Shown: one piece after another, positions 36,762 to 47,567 of the stretch
How the letters are laid out: each line of letters opens with the position of its first letter
Position numbering within the stretch: the stretch's first letter is position 1
NCBI GenBank assembly: GCA_031286585.1
Contig: JAITUC010000023.1
Coordinates: 1-64,000, forward strand
DNA length: 64,000 nucleotides
Direction: 5' to 3'
From: Delftia acidovorans
Lineage (GTDB): Bacteria > Pseudomonadota > Gammaproteobacteria > Burkholderiales > Burkholderiaceae_C
Made by a program: the position numbers and the translations under genes
Notes under the pieces: generated by a model
Told to the model about the DNA's origin: nothing
The model's database searches: none
Seen by the model: only the letters and a program-made list of their open reading frames with translations

Positions 36762-38126
36762 TCAGCCCTCCCCGCGCTTGATGGCTTCTTCGATTTCTTC
36801 CTGGATGCGCTCCCAGCGGCGCAGGCACCAGCGCCTGGCCACTTCCAGCAGGCCCAGGCCCACCACGAAGACGGCAACGGCCACGGTCCAGGTCGCTGCC
36901 GAGCTGGTATCGAGCTGCACGCCCATGAACGAGACCTGGGGACCCAGGGCCGAATTGAGCTGCAGGTGGTAGATCATCTCGACGATGGCCGCGCCGCCCA
37001 CGATCATGACCAGGGCGCTGGCCGCGATGGCCAGGTAGGGCTGGGCCAGCCGGCGCCACTTGCCGAAGCGCGCCACGCGCAGGTTCATCATGATCAGGCT
37101 GGCCACGCCGCCCGGTGCGTACATCACCATCAGCAGGAACACCAGGCCCAGGTACAGCAGCCAGGCCTTGGTCAGCTCCGACAGCAGCACCGAGGCCAGC
37201 ACCAGCAGCACGGCGCCGATGATGGGCCCGAAGAAGAAAGTGGCGCCGCCCAGGAAGGTGAACAGCAGGTACGAGCCCGAGCGCATCACGCTCACGCTGT
37301 CCATGGCCGTGATGATCTCGAAGTTGATGGCCGCAAGTCCCCCGCCCACGCCTGCGAAGAAGCCCGCGATGATGAAGGAGAAGTAGCGCACGCGCTGCGT
37401 GTTGTAGCCCACGAACTCCACGCGCTCGGGGTTGTCGCGCACGGCGTTGAGCATGCGCCCCAGCGGCGTGCCCGTGAAGGCGAACATGGCGGCCGTGCAG
37501 ATGAAGCAGTAGGCGGCGATCAGGTAGTACACCTCCATGCCCGAGCCGAAGGTCAGCCCGAAGAAGGGCTTGCCATAGACGCGGTCGGTGGTGATGCCGC
37601 CCTCGCCCCCGAAGAACTCGGGGAACATCAGCGCCATGGACGCCACCAGTTCGCCGATGCCCATGGTGATCATGGCGAAGGTGGTGCCGGACTTCTTGGT
37701 GGTCACATAGCCCAGCAGCGCCGCGAAGAACATGCCCCCCAGGCCGCCGATGATGGGAATCAGCACCAGCGGAATGCCCCAGTCGCCGGAGCTGGCCCGG
37801 TTCATCGCATGGATGGCGATGAACGAGCCCAGCCCCGTGTAGACCGCATGGCCGAAGCTCAGCATGCCGCCCTGCCCCAGCAGGATGTTGTAGGAAAGGC
37901 AGATGATGATGAGATAGCCGATCTGGCTGAGCATGGTCAGCGCCAGGCTGCTGGTGAACACCAGCGGCGCGACGATCAGCGCCAGGGCGAAGGCGCCCCA
38001 GATCAGGATGCGGCCGATGTTGAGCGGCTGGAAGCTGTAGTGGCGCCCCGCGCCCGCAGCCCCTGAAGCGCCCGGCACGCCTTTTGCGGCAGTGGATGTC
38101 ATGGTCGTTTTGGTGATCGAGGACAT
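36762..38126 (-). CDS. livM: ABC transporter permease, LivM-like
   Basis: A 454-residue permease, longer than usual LivM (about 330-425). It has about ten membrane segments, the QGGMLSFGHAVYTGLGSFIA and TTKKSGTTFAMITMGIGELV motifs of the family, and a soluble-looking tail with a further membrane helix near residues 375-440. GGGGAG precedes the ATG at 38126; a second start at residue 9 is possible. It forms the transmembrane channel with the LivH-like protein. Confidence 0.92.
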   Translation of the reverse strand: MSSITKTTMTSTAAKGVPGASGAAGAGRHYSFQPLNIGRILIWGAFALALIVAPLVFTSSLALTMLSQIGYLIIICLSYNILLGQGGMLSFGHAVYTGLGSFIAIHAMNRASSGDWGIPLVLIPIIGGLGGMFFAALLGYVTTKKSGTTFAMITMGIGELVASMALMFPEFFGGEGGITTDRVYGKPFFGLTFGSGMEVYYLIAAYCFICTAAMFAFTGTPLGRMLNAVRDNPERVEFVGYNTQRVRYFSFIIAGFFAGVGGGLAAINFEIITAMDSVSVMRSGSYLLFTFLGGATFFFGPIIGAVLLVLASVLLSELTKAWLLYLGLVFLLMVMYAPGGVASLIMMNLRVARFGKWRRLAQPYLAIAASALVMIVGGAAIVEMIYHLQLNSALGPQVSFMGVQLDTSSAATWTVAVAVFVVGLGLLEVARRWCLRRWERIQEEIEEAIKRGEG

Positions 38127-38130
38127 GGTG

Positions 38131-39084
38131 TCAATCTCCCCGCGTGCCCAGGAGGCCCTTGGGCCGGAAGATGAGGATCAGCACCAGGAACAGGTAGGGC
38201 AGGATGGGCGCGACCTGGGAGATGGTGAGCTTGAGCAGCGGCCAGCCGAAGGTCTGCTCGCCGACCGGGCTGCCCAGCGAGTTCAGCAGGCTGGCCAGCG
38301 ACCAGTCGATGGCCACGGCAAAGGTCTGCACGATGCCGATCAGCAGCGAGGCCACGAAGGCCCCCGCCAGCGAACCCATGCCGCCGACCACCACCACCAC
38401 GAAGATGATGGAGCCGACCGACATGGCCATGGCCGGCTCGGTCACATAGGTGTTGCCGCCGATGACGCCGGCCAGCCCCGCCAGCGCGCAGCCGCCGCCG
38501 AAAACCATCATGAACACGCGCGGCACGTTGTGGCCCAGGGCCTCCACCATCTCGGGGTTCTTGAGCGCGGCCTGGATGACCAGGCCGATGCGCGTGCGCG
38601 TCAGCAGCAGCCAGACGGCCACCAGCATCAGCAGCGCCAGCAGCATCACGAAGGAGCGCGAACGCGGGAACTGCGTGCCGTACAGCGTGAACAGCGGGCC
38701 CTGCAGCGCGGGCGGCAGGCCATAGGGCACGGTACCGCGGCCCCAGACCAGCTGCACCACCTCGAGGATGAGATAGGACAGGCCGAAGGTCACGAGCAGT
38801 TCGGGCACATGGCCGTACTTGTGCACGCGGCGCAGGCTGTAGCGCTCGAACATGGCGCCCAGCGCGCCCACCAGCAGGGGAGCGACGAACAGCGCGCCCC
38901 AGAAGCCGATGATGCCGCTGAGCGTGTAGCCGAAGTACGCGCCCAGCATGTAGAAGCTGGTGTGGGCGAAGTTGAGCACGCCCATCATGCTGAAGATCAG
39001 CGTCAGCCCCGAGCTGAGCATGAACAGCAGCAGTCCATAGCTCACGCCGTTGAGCAGCGATATGGTGAAGAACTCAAGCGTCAT
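38131..39084 (-). CDS. livH: ABC transporter permease, LivH-like
   Basis: A 317-residue permease with eight or so membrane segments and LivH landmarks (SLLNGVSYGLLLFMLSSGLT, LIFSMMGVLNFAHTSFYMLG, GGMGSLAGAFVASLLIG). It ends four bases before the LivM-like start and follows the binding-protein gene at 52 bp. Together with the LivM-, LivG- and LivF-like proteins it makes an importer of the HAAT family. Confidence 0.93.
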   Translation of the reverse strand: MTLEFFTISLLNGVSYGLLLFMLSSGLTLIFSMMGVLNFAHTSFYMLGAYFGYTLSGIIGFWGALFVAPLLVGALGAMFERYSLRRVHKYGHVPELLVTFGLSYLILEVVQLVWGRGTVPYGLPPALQGPLFTLYGTQFPRSRSFVMLLALLMLVAVWLLLTRTRIGLVIQAALKNPEMVEALGHNVPRVFMMVFGGGCALAGLAGVIGGNTYVTEPAMAMSVGSIIFVVVVVGGMGSLAGAFVASLLIGIVQTFAVAIDWSLASLLNSLGSPVGEQTFGWPLLKLTISQVAPILPYLFLVLILIFRPKGLLGTRGD

Positions 39085-39136
39085 CGAAAGGCCTTGGTTT
39101 CGGTGCGTTGGGGACAGGGAGCGGTGCGGGCCGCGC

Positions 39137-40372
39137 TCAGGACGGGCGCTTCATCTGGCAGGAGGTGGGCGTGCTGGCCACGTAGGGCTCGTAGTACTTC
39201 ACCGGGGCGAAGGTGTAGCCCGTGTTCTCTGCGTCATACGGGTTCTTGCCGCCGGCCTTTTCCCAGCGCGTGATGTACAGGCCCTGCTGCAGCTGGTGGT
39301 CGGTCTTGCGCATTTCCACTTCGCCGTTGAAGCTCTTGAGCTTCATGCCCTCCAGCGCGGCCGCCACCTTGACGGGGTCGGTGCCGCCGGTCTTGACGAA
39401 GGCCGCGTCCAGCAGCGCGAACACGTGGTAGATCGAGCTCTGCGTGAGGTCGTCGTTCATCTTCTTCTTGAACTCGGCCATCAGCGGCTGGATGGGGCCG
39501 CCCATGTTGTAGTGGCCGTAGCCCACGGTATAGACCTTGCCGTCGGAGGCCGCGCCCATGGCCGTGGGCGAGCCCGAGCCGAAGGCGTAGTAGGTATAGA
39601 ACTTGACGTTGTTCAGGCCCGCGTCGTTGGCGGCCTTGAGCAGCAGCGACAGGTCCGAGCCCCAGTTGCCCGTGATCACCGTGTCGGCGCCCGACTGCTT
39701 GATCTTGGCGATATAGGGCGCGAAGTCGCGCACCTGGGCCAGGGGCGCGAAGTCGTCGCCCACCACCTGCACGTCGGGCCGCTTGGCCTTGAGCATTTCC
39801 TTGGCGTACTTGGAGACCTGCTGGCCGTGCGAGTAGTTCTGGTTGATCAGGTAGACCTTCTTGACCTCGGGCACGTCCTTCATGTAGGTGGTCAGGGCCT
39901 CCATCTTCATGGAGGTGTCGGCATCCAGGCGGAAATGCCAGTAGCTGCACTTGCTGTTGGTGAGGTCCGGGTCCACCGCCGCGTAGTTGAGGTAGACCAC
40001 CTCCTTGCCCTTGTTGCGCGCGTTGTGCTTTTCCAGCGCATCCATGATGGCCAGGGCCGGGCCCGAGCCATTGCCCTGCACCACGTAGCGTGCGCCCTGG
40101 TCCATGGCCGAGCGCAGCACGGCCGTGGTCTCCTGCGGGCTGAGCTTGTTGTCCAGCGGGATGATCTCGAACTTCACGCCCGAGGCATTTTTCCTGTTGA
40201 ACTCCTCGGCCATCAGCTGGAAGGTCTTGAGCTGGTTCGTGCCCACGGCGGCCATCAGCCCCGACAGCGGATCGATCCAGCCGATCTTCACCGTCTCGCC
40301 CTTTTGAGCCCAGGCGCCCGATGCGCAGGCCAGCATGGCCGAGGCGGCCACCGAATGCACGATCCACTTCAT
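39137..40372 (-). CDS. Liv-type substrate-binding protein, copy 1
   Basis: A 411-residue periplasmic binding protein (Peripla_BP_6) with a signal peptide cleaved near AWA-QKGE. IGWIDPLSGLMAAVGTNQ opens the domain, and GNGSGPALAIMDALEKHN and NQNYSHGQQVSKYAKEML follow. A close paralogue lies 240 bp upstream. AGGAGACAG precedes the ATG. It feeds the adjacent permease. The ligand pocket segment around residues 280-330 differs from the paralogue, so the ligands may differ. Confidence 0.93.
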   Translation of the reverse strand: MKWIVHSVAASAMLACASGAWAQKGETVKIGWIDPLSGLMAAVGTNQLKTFQLMAEEFNRKNASGVKFEIIPLDNKLSPQETTAVLRSAMDQGARYVVQGNGSGPALAIMDALEKHNARNKGKEVVYLNYAAVDPDLTNSKCSYWHFRLDADTSMKMEALTTYMKDVPEVKKVYLINQNYSHGQQVSKYAKEMLKAKRPDVQVVGDDFAPLAQVRDFAPYIAKIKQSGADTVITGNWGSDLSLLLKAANDAGLNNVKFYTYYAFGSGSPTAMGAASDGKVYTVGYGHYNMGGPIQPLMAEFKKKMNDDLTQSSIYHVFALLDAAFVKTGGTDPVKVAAALEGMKLKSFNGEVEMRKTDHQLQQGLYITRWEKAGGKNPYDAENTGYTFAPVKYYEPYVASTPTSCQMKRPS

Positions 40373-40563
40373 TTTTCTGTCTCCTTTTTCCGTTGATTCG
40401 GATATCTGTATTGGCGCCAGACTAACGCCGGAATGACAATTTCCCTTTGGGGAATGCCTTAGAAACTATCGCGCATGCGACTTCGCCGCAGTCCGGGACA
40501 CATTGGCGACAGATCGGCATCGATCAGGCCGGAAAACCGTGTTTTGCCTGATTTCGGGCAAAA

Positions 40564-40586
40564 AAAGGGGCGCCTCGCGCCCCTTT
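40564..40586 (-). terminator. Intrinsic terminator between the two binding-protein genes
   Basis: GGGGCGC-CTC-GCGCCCC with flanking AAA/TTT gives, on the minus strand, a GC stem followed by a run of seven Ts. It would reduce or stop read-through from copy 2 into copy 1, so copy 1 and the permeases may depend on a second promoter in 40373-40560, a region with no other signal I can pick out. Confidence 0.85.
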
Positions 40587-40612
40587 GCGAAGTTCACTGG
40601 CCGGTCAGGCGA

Positions 40613-41848
40613 TCAGGAAGGCCGTTTCATCTCGCATGAAGTCGGCGTGCTGGCCACATAGGGCTCGTAGTACTTCACGGGAACGAAGGTGTAGCCGGTG
40701 TTCTCCGAATCCATCGGGTACTTGCCGCCGGCCTTTTCCCAGCGCGAGATGAACAGGCCCTGCTGCAGCTGGTGGTCGCTCTTGCGCATCTCCACCTCGC
40801 CGTTGAGGCTGTTGAACTTCATGCCTTCCATGGTGGCCGCCACCTTGGCCGGGTCCGTGGTCTTGGCGCGCAGGAAGGCCTGGTCCAGCATGGTCAGGCC
40901 CGAGTACAGCGAGCCCGTGTACATGTCGTCGTTGAACTTGGCCTTGTAGCCCTTGGTGATGCGGTCCAGGGGGCCGGGCAGGTTCATGTGGCCGTAGCCC
41001 ACCATGTAGACCTTGTCGGCCGCAGCCGCGCCCATGGCCGTGGGCGCGCCCGTGGCGATGGCGTAGTAGGTGTAGAACTTGACGTTGTTCAGGCCCGCAT
41101 CGCTGGCGGCCTTGATCAGCAGCGCCAGGTCCGAGCCCCAGTTGCCCGTGATCACCGTGTCGGCGCCCGACTGCTTGATCTTGGCGATGTAGGGCGCGAA
41201 GTCGCGCACCTGGGCCAGCGGCGAGAAGTCGTCGCCCACGATTTCCACATCGGGGCGCTTGCGCTTGAGCATCTCCTTGGCGTACTTGGAGACCTGCTGG
41301 CCGTGCGAGTAGTTCTGGTTGATCAGGTAGACCTTCTTGACCTCGGGCACGTCCTTCATGTAGGTCGTCAGCGCTTCCATCTTCATGGAGGTGTCGGCAT
41401 CCAGGCGGAAATGCCAGTAGCTGCACTTGCTGTTGGTGAGGTCCGGGTCCACCGCCGCGTAGTTGAGGTAGACGACCTCCTTGCCCTTGTTGCGCGCGTT
41501 GTGCTTTTCCAGCGCGTCCATGATGGCCAGGGCCGGGCCCGAGCCATTGCCCTGGAAGACGTAGCGCACGCCCTGGTCCATGGCCGAGCGCAGGGCCGCC
41601 GTGGTTTCCTGCGGGCTGAGCTTGTTGTCGATGCCGATGATTTCGAACTTCACGCCCGAGGCCGTGCCCTTGTTGAGCTCCTCGGCGATGTACTGCAGGC
41701 TCTTGAGCTGGTTGGACCCCAGCGCGGCCATGAGGCCGGACAGCGGGTCGATCCACGCAACCTTCACCGTCTCGCCCTTCTGGGCCATGGCGCCCGTGGC
41801 GCAAGCCAGGGCCAGGGATGCCGTCAATGCCTTGATCGCAAACTTCAT
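40613..41848 (-). CDS. Liv-type substrate-binding protein, copy 2
   Basis: A 411-residue paralogue of the next gene downstream, the same length with no visible gaps, signal peptide ending near AMA-QKGE. The middle third is virtually identical to copy 1, whereas residues about 280-340 diverge (GHMNLPGPLDRITKGYKAKF here against GHYNMGGPIQPLMAEFKKKM there). GGAGACGC precedes the ATG. It probably shares the same permease but may widen the substrate range. It follows the acyl-CoA ligase by 169 bp. Confidence 0.93.
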   Translation of the reverse strand: MKFAIKALTASLALACATGAMAQKGETVKVAWIDPLSGLMAALGSNQLKSLQYIAEELNKGTASGVKFEIIGIDNKLSPQETTAALRSAMDQGVRYVFQGNGSGPALAIMDALEKHNARNKGKEVVYLNYAAVDPDLTNSKCSYWHFRLDADTSMKMEALTTYMKDVPEVKKVYLINQNYSHGQQVSKYAKEMLKRKRPDVEIVGDDFSPLAQVRDFAPYIAKIKQSGADTVITGNWGSDLALLIKAASDAGLNNVKFYTYYAIATGAPTAMGAAAADKVYMVGYGHMNLPGPLDRITKGYKAKFNDDMYTGSLYSGLTMLDQAFLRAKTTDPAKVAATMEGMKFNSLNGEVEMRKSDHQLQQGLFISRWEKAGGKYPMDSENTGYTFVPVKYYEPYVASTPTSCEMKRPS

Positions 41849-42017
41849 GAAGCGTCTCCTCTTGTGGTGGTTTCTGGGCGAGGCCCAGGGTAATGGCCCC
41901 TGCGCCCTGCCCTGATCGGTGATTGCCCCTAGCGGCTATCGCCGACGAGACTCGGACCGGCCGCGCCGGCCAGGCCATGCCCCCGCATGCCCTGGCCCGG
42001 TGGCCGCCCGCAGCGGC

Positions 42018-43655
<1,638 letters not shown>

Positions 43656-43758
43656 CTATAGGCTCCTAAGGTGATTGAACTTCGTGAACTGCGGACCGCG
43701 GATCCGCGCGAGGCCAAGGCCCTGGTGCGCGATGCCGCTGCCCGCATGGAGGGTGGGC

Positions 43759-45594
43759 TCAGGCCGGCGCCCTGGGTCCGATCCCGGCAGGGACAGGCAC
43801 ATCGTTTTTCCGGCATGGTTGACGCATTGTCTTGTCGCAACTCGGCAGCGTCTTCGCATGCTCGTATGGGATATACCCTAGGACGATGCTGGAGGCGTGC
43901 GCCGCGTCATGCCACAGCGTGTTCGTGGACGGCGTCTTGTCGTTGCCGAAGATCCAGTATCCGGTCTGAGACGGCGAATCGACTGTCACCCGAATGCTTG
44001 AACCGGCGCGGAACACATGCGCGAATTTCTGGATCTCCACCCGCATCAACTGGGGCTGGCCGGCGACCAGTGGCACATCCTTGTCCCGTGTATAGGCACC
44101 CCAGGGACGCAGCACCGTGGAGCGGCTCTCATCGAGCGCGCGCTTGGAAGCGCGCAGCCAGCCGCGCTGCACGAACATTTCCTGCCCGTCCGGCCGCACC
44201 TCGGACACGGTGACCTGGATGTCGGTATTGGCGGCCGTGGCGCTGAGCCACAGGTCGGCCGAGCCTTCGCCGTAGAAGCTCAGGTCCTGCGGCAGGGCCG
44301 CCGTGGTGAAGACCAGCTGGCCATCCTTTTCCGACGCGGGCACGGCAGGCCAGCCTTCGGCCGCCGGGTTGTTCACCTGCGGGCTCAGGGCCGGATAGCG
44401 GTAGCTGGACGAAGCCGTCCCCGAGGCAGGTGCGCTGTCGCCCAGCACCTGGCCCGGCTGCATCCACAGGCGCAGGGGCTTGACCTGGACGGGCAGCCGG
44501 TCGAACCGCGCCTCGCCCGTGGGCATGAGCTTGGCGCCGCCATTGAGGGCCTTGGCGTCCGTGGTCTGCATCTCCTGCAGCAGGCGCACGCGCGGCTCCT
44601 TGTCGAAACCGTTGTCCTCGCCCTTGACGAAGCGCGCCAGGAAGCGCTTCAGGGTCTGGTCGATATGGTCCGAGGTGATGTTCGTGTGGTGGTCGCCGTT
44701 GGAGCTGACCAGCCACATCCTGTCGGGCGCAATGGTGTCCTCGTAGTAGCCCGAGCGCGGGCCGATCTGCTCGTCCTGCCAGGACTGCGTGCCCAGCGTG
44801 GGGATATTGATCTTGCCGCTTTGGAGCATGGCGCTGCGCTCCAGGTACAGGCCATCGGCATAGGGGTTTTCCAGCCACTTGATCAGGTCCAGCTCGGGCC
44901 GCTTGATCTTCTCGATGTTGTCGGCCACCGTCTTGGCGCATTCCGTGTCGCCGCCGTTCTTCACCGCCAGGTCGGCTGCCGTGCGCCAGATGCGCGGGAA
45001 GCCGTTCCACCACTGCGAGGGAAAGCCGATGTTGGCAATGCCGCCCGGATAGCCCACGTCGCGGTAGGGATCGCCCACGTTCTTGCTGGGCGTGATCGCC
45101 AGCAGCCCCTTGGGCCGGTGCGCCGCCACCCACAGCTGGTTGTAGCCCGAGTACGAGTAGCCGATCATGCCGATGCGGCCGTTGGACCAGGCCTGCCGCC
45201 CGGCCCACTCGATGGCAAAGGCCCCGGCCGCGCCCACGGTGGCGTCGAACACATGGTCCTCGCCCGTGGAGCAGCCCGTGCCCGGCACGTTCAGCCCCAT
45301 GACCGCATAGCCTTCCTTGGTCCAGGGACTGCTGATGTTGGGGTACGAGCCCGAGATATAGCCGTCGTACTCGACCAGCAACGGGAACGGGCCCTGCCCC
45401 TCGGGCAGCAGCAGCGAGTAGCGCATCCTGCTGCCGTCCGGCAGGGTGATGTAGCCCGATTGCTGTCCCGGCCCCATGGGCGCGGGCATGCCGGACGATC
45501 CCCCTCCGCAGGCTGCCAGGCCCACGGCGGCGGCCGCAATGGCCCCGGCCAGCGGCCAGCGCCAGGCGTGTGTGAAAACGGTCTTGGCTGTCAT
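43759..45594 (-). CDS. CocE/NonD-family hydrolase, lipoprotein
   Basis: A 611-residue alpha/beta hydrolase of the X-Pro dipeptidyl-peptidase-like S15 group. A signal with lipobox (VGLAAC, Cys29) predicts an envelope lipoprotein. The nucleophile serine is in IGYSYSGYN (GxSxG) and EYDGYISGS, SWQDEQIGP and the C-terminal jelly-roll (PLRLWMQPGQ to RAGSSIRVTVDSPSQTG) fit the family. It likely hydrolyses an ester or amide outside the inner membrane. The product could then be imported by the Liv-type transporter and activated by the adjacent ligase. Exact substrate unknown. Confidence 0.88.
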   Translation of the reverse strand: MTAKTVFTHAWRWPLAGAIAAAAVGLAACGGGSSGMPAPMGPGQQSGYITLPDGSRMRYSLLLPEGQGPFPLLVEYDGYISGSYPNISSPWTKEGYAVMGLNVPGTGCSTGEDHVFDATVGAAGAFAIEWAGRQAWSNGRIGMIGYSYSGYNQLWVAAHRPKGLLAITPSKNVGDPYRDVGYPGGIANIGFPSQWWNGFPRIWRTAADLAVKNGGDTECAKTVADNIEKIKRPELDLIKWLENPYADGLYLERSAMLQSGKINIPTLGTQSWQDEQIGPRSGYYEDTIAPDRMWLVSSNGDHHTNITSDHIDQTLKRFLARFVKGEDNGFDKEPRVRLLQEMQTTDAKALNGGAKLMPTGEARFDRLPVQVKPLRLWMQPGQVLGDSAPASGTASSSYRYPALSPQVNNPAAEGWPAVPASEKDGQLVFTTAALPQDLSFYGEGSADLWLSATAANTDIQVTVSEVRPDGQEMFVQRGWLRASKRALDESRSTVLRPWGAYTRDKDVPLVAGQPQLMRVEIQKFAHVFRAGSSIRVTVDSPSQTGYWIFGNDKTPSTNTLWHDAAHASSIVLGYIPYEHAKTLPSCDKTMRQPCRKNDVPVPAGIGPRAPA

Positions 45595-45632
45595 GGGTAC
45601 TTGTCTCCTTCGTTGTTGTTGGCTATCTCTTT

Positions 45633-45654
45633 GGGGCCTGCCGCGGCAGGCCCC
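45633..45654. other. Perfect 22-bp palindrome between hydrolase genes
   Basis: GGGGCCTGCCG followed by its exact complement lies in the 91-bp gap. It can form a long stem with almost no loop. No T-run follows on the minus strand. It may stabilise the upstream esterase mRNA or attenuate read-through. Confidence 0.6.
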
Positions 45655-45685
45655 TGCTCGCTCATCTGCTCGTTCGTCGGCTCTC

Positions 45686-47398
45686 TCACTGCAGCCGGAT
45701 GCTGGTCGCGCCCGGCTCGGCGTCGAAGATCAGGCTGGACGGCCAGGGCTTCCATGTCTGGCCCAGGGCCGCGTTCTGCGGATTGCCCGTCTGCATGAAG
45801 GCCTTGAGGCTGGCCATCATGGCGTTCGACAGCGCCAGCCGGCCCGGGGCATTGGCCGTGCTGTTGGTCACGCGGGAGAACACGGAGGGCCCGAAGTTGC
45901 CGAAGAGAAAGGGCAGATCGAACGCATGGGCCGCGCCGTAGACCGTGTTCCAGGGCGCAGGCTGGCGCGCCCAGTCGAAGCGGTAGCTCCAGACCTCGGC
46001 CTGCTGGGTGCGCAGCGTATTGAGCAACTGGTCGCGGCTGGGGTCGGCAAACAGGTGCGTCAGTTGCGCCATGCGGGCGTTGTAGCCGGTGACCGGCGTA
46101 TCGACGGGCAGGTAGGCGGCATCGATGATGTCGGCCAGGCCCGGCGCGTTGGGCGACTGCGCATCGAAGGACTGCATCATGCGAAAGCGCGCCGCATCAT
46201 CGATCCTGAAGCCTGGCCTGCCGCCCAGGGCCGCCAGCAGCGGCGCGAACAGCTTGCCCTCCTCGGCCGTGTAGCCGGCCATCACCGGCATGCAGTTGTA
46301 CCGGCCCGCAGCCAGCGCGGCCATGGGGTCGGCGGGCAGCAGCAGCCCGTCGGGAATGGGGCCTGCGCCCGTCAGGCCCTTGGCCACCAGGGTCTGCAGC
46401 AGCACACGCGCATCCTTGCCGCGCAGATAGGACGCAACCTGCGCCGGCGTCCAGCCGGCGGACACCGTGGCCGCAGCCGCCACGTCGCTGGCCAGGCCAT
46501 CGGCCACCATCAGATGGGCCAGCAGCAGCGCGGACTGGGTGGCATAGGCCGAAGCCGGCTTGAGCGTGGCCAGCGCGCCGGCCGGCAGGTTGGAGGGCAG
46601 CGACAGTCCCCCGCTGACAGGCACCAGCCTGTGGAACAGGCCGCGCGACGATTCGGCCGCGAGCAGCGCCAGCACATTGGTGGCGCCTGCCGACTGGCCC
46701 ATGAGCGTGACATTGCCCGGATCGCCGCCAAAGCCCGCGATATTGCGCTGCACAAATCGCAGGGCCTGCAGGTTGTCCAGCAGCGCGAAGTTGCCCGTGG
46801 CCGGCGCGCCGGCCTGCATCTGCGGCATGTGCATGTAGCCCAGGATGTCCAGCCGGTAGTTGGCCGTCACCACCACGGCATTGGCGGCGCGCGCCAGGGC
46901 CGCGCCGTCATACAGCGGATCGGCCGTATAGCCCGAGATGGCGCTGCCGCCGTGGATGAACACCAGCACCGGCAGCTTCTCGGCACCGCTGGCCGGGCGC
47001 CAGATGTTGAGCGTCAGGCAGTCCTCGCTGCCCACGGGCTGGCCCAGGGTGGAGGCGATGGTGTCGTCGAAGCGGTTGTTGGCTCCCGGGCCGTACATGC
47101 GCCCGATCTGCAGGCAGGCATTGCCGAACTGGCGCGCCTCGCGCACGCCCTCCCAGGCCTTGGGCTCGGCCGGCGGTTGCCAGCGCAGCGCGCCCACGGG
47201 CGCCTGGGCGAAGGGCACGCCCTTCCAGTAATAGGTGCCCGTGGCGGCGCCATCGTCCACGCCGCGCAAGAGGCCGTAGGCCGTCTCGCGCAGCTCGGGT
47301 CCGCCGCCGCCCGAGCCGCCGCAGGCCCCGAGCCACAAAGCCATTGAAGCCACGGCCAGGCGTATGCCGCCGGCCATCCACCGCTGTCCTGTGCGCAT
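45686..47398 (-). CDS. Type-B carboxylesterase, lipoprotein
   Basis: A 570-residue carboxylesterase. A signal with lipobox (LWLGAC, Cys26) predicts a lipid-anchored protein. GVPFAQAPVGALRWQPP, EDCLTLNIWRP (the type-B signature), VFIHGGS as oxyanion hole and GQSAGA with the catalytic serine are all visible. It is the first gene of the catabolic series, divergent to an AraC regulator. With the CocE-type enzyme it supplies the ester-cleaving step. Confidence 0.92.
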   Translation of the reverse strand: MRTGQRWMAGGIRLAVASMALWLGACGGSGGGGPELRETAYGLLRGVDDGAATGTYYWKGVPFAQAPVGALRWQPPAEPKAWEGVREARQFGNACLQIGRMYGPGANNRFDDTIASTLGQPVGSEDCLTLNIWRPASGAEKLPVLVFIHGGSAISGYTADPLYDGAALARAANAVVVTANYRLDILGYMHMPQMQAGAPATGNFALLDNLQALRFVQRNIAGFGGDPGNVTLMGQSAGATNVLALLAAESSRGLFHRLVPVSGGLSLPSNLPAGALATLKPASAYATQSALLLAHLMVADGLASDVAAAATVSAGWTPAQVASYLRGKDARVLLQTLVAKGLTGAGPIPDGLLLPADPMAALAAGRYNCMPVMAGYTAEEGKLFAPLLAALGGRPGFRIDDAARFRMMQSFDAQSPNAPGLADIIDAAYLPVDTPVTGYNARMAQLTHLFADPSRDQLLNTLRTQQAEVWSYRFDWARQPAPWNTVYGAAHAFDLPFLFGNFGPSVFSRVTNSTANAPGRLALSNAMMASLKAFMQTGNPQNAALGQTWKPWPSSLIFDAEPGATSIRLQ

Positions 47399-47567
47399 GC
47401 TTGTCTCCTGAATGGTTTTTGGGGTTTCCCGTATGGGCCGCGCCCGGCCCAGGGGTCACACTGCGCAGTCGTTCGCCGCGCTGCAAAAATTCTAGGAACA
47501 GCGCGGCAAAACGCCGCTATCGCAACCACGCCAAAACAGTGACTTCAGAACGCAAACAGCGCCCCGA
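47399..47567. promoter_or_regulatory. Divergent esterase / AraC promoter region
   Basis: A 169-bp gap between divergent starts, with a GC stretch (GGGCCGCGCCCGGCCC) and no clear -35/-10 for either side. It is the likely site of AraC control of the catabolic operon; no direct repeat stands out enough to call an operator. Confidence 0.45.

Noticed and set aside
35907..38066. Plus-strand frame of over 700 codons opposite the permease and ATPase genes
   Set aside because: His/Gln/Asp-rich composition typical of a shadow frame; LivM and LivG motifs on the minus strand are decisive.
40373..40560. Promoter for binding-protein copy 1
   Set aside because: One is expected because of the terminator upstream, but I could not find a convincing -35/-10 pair by eye.
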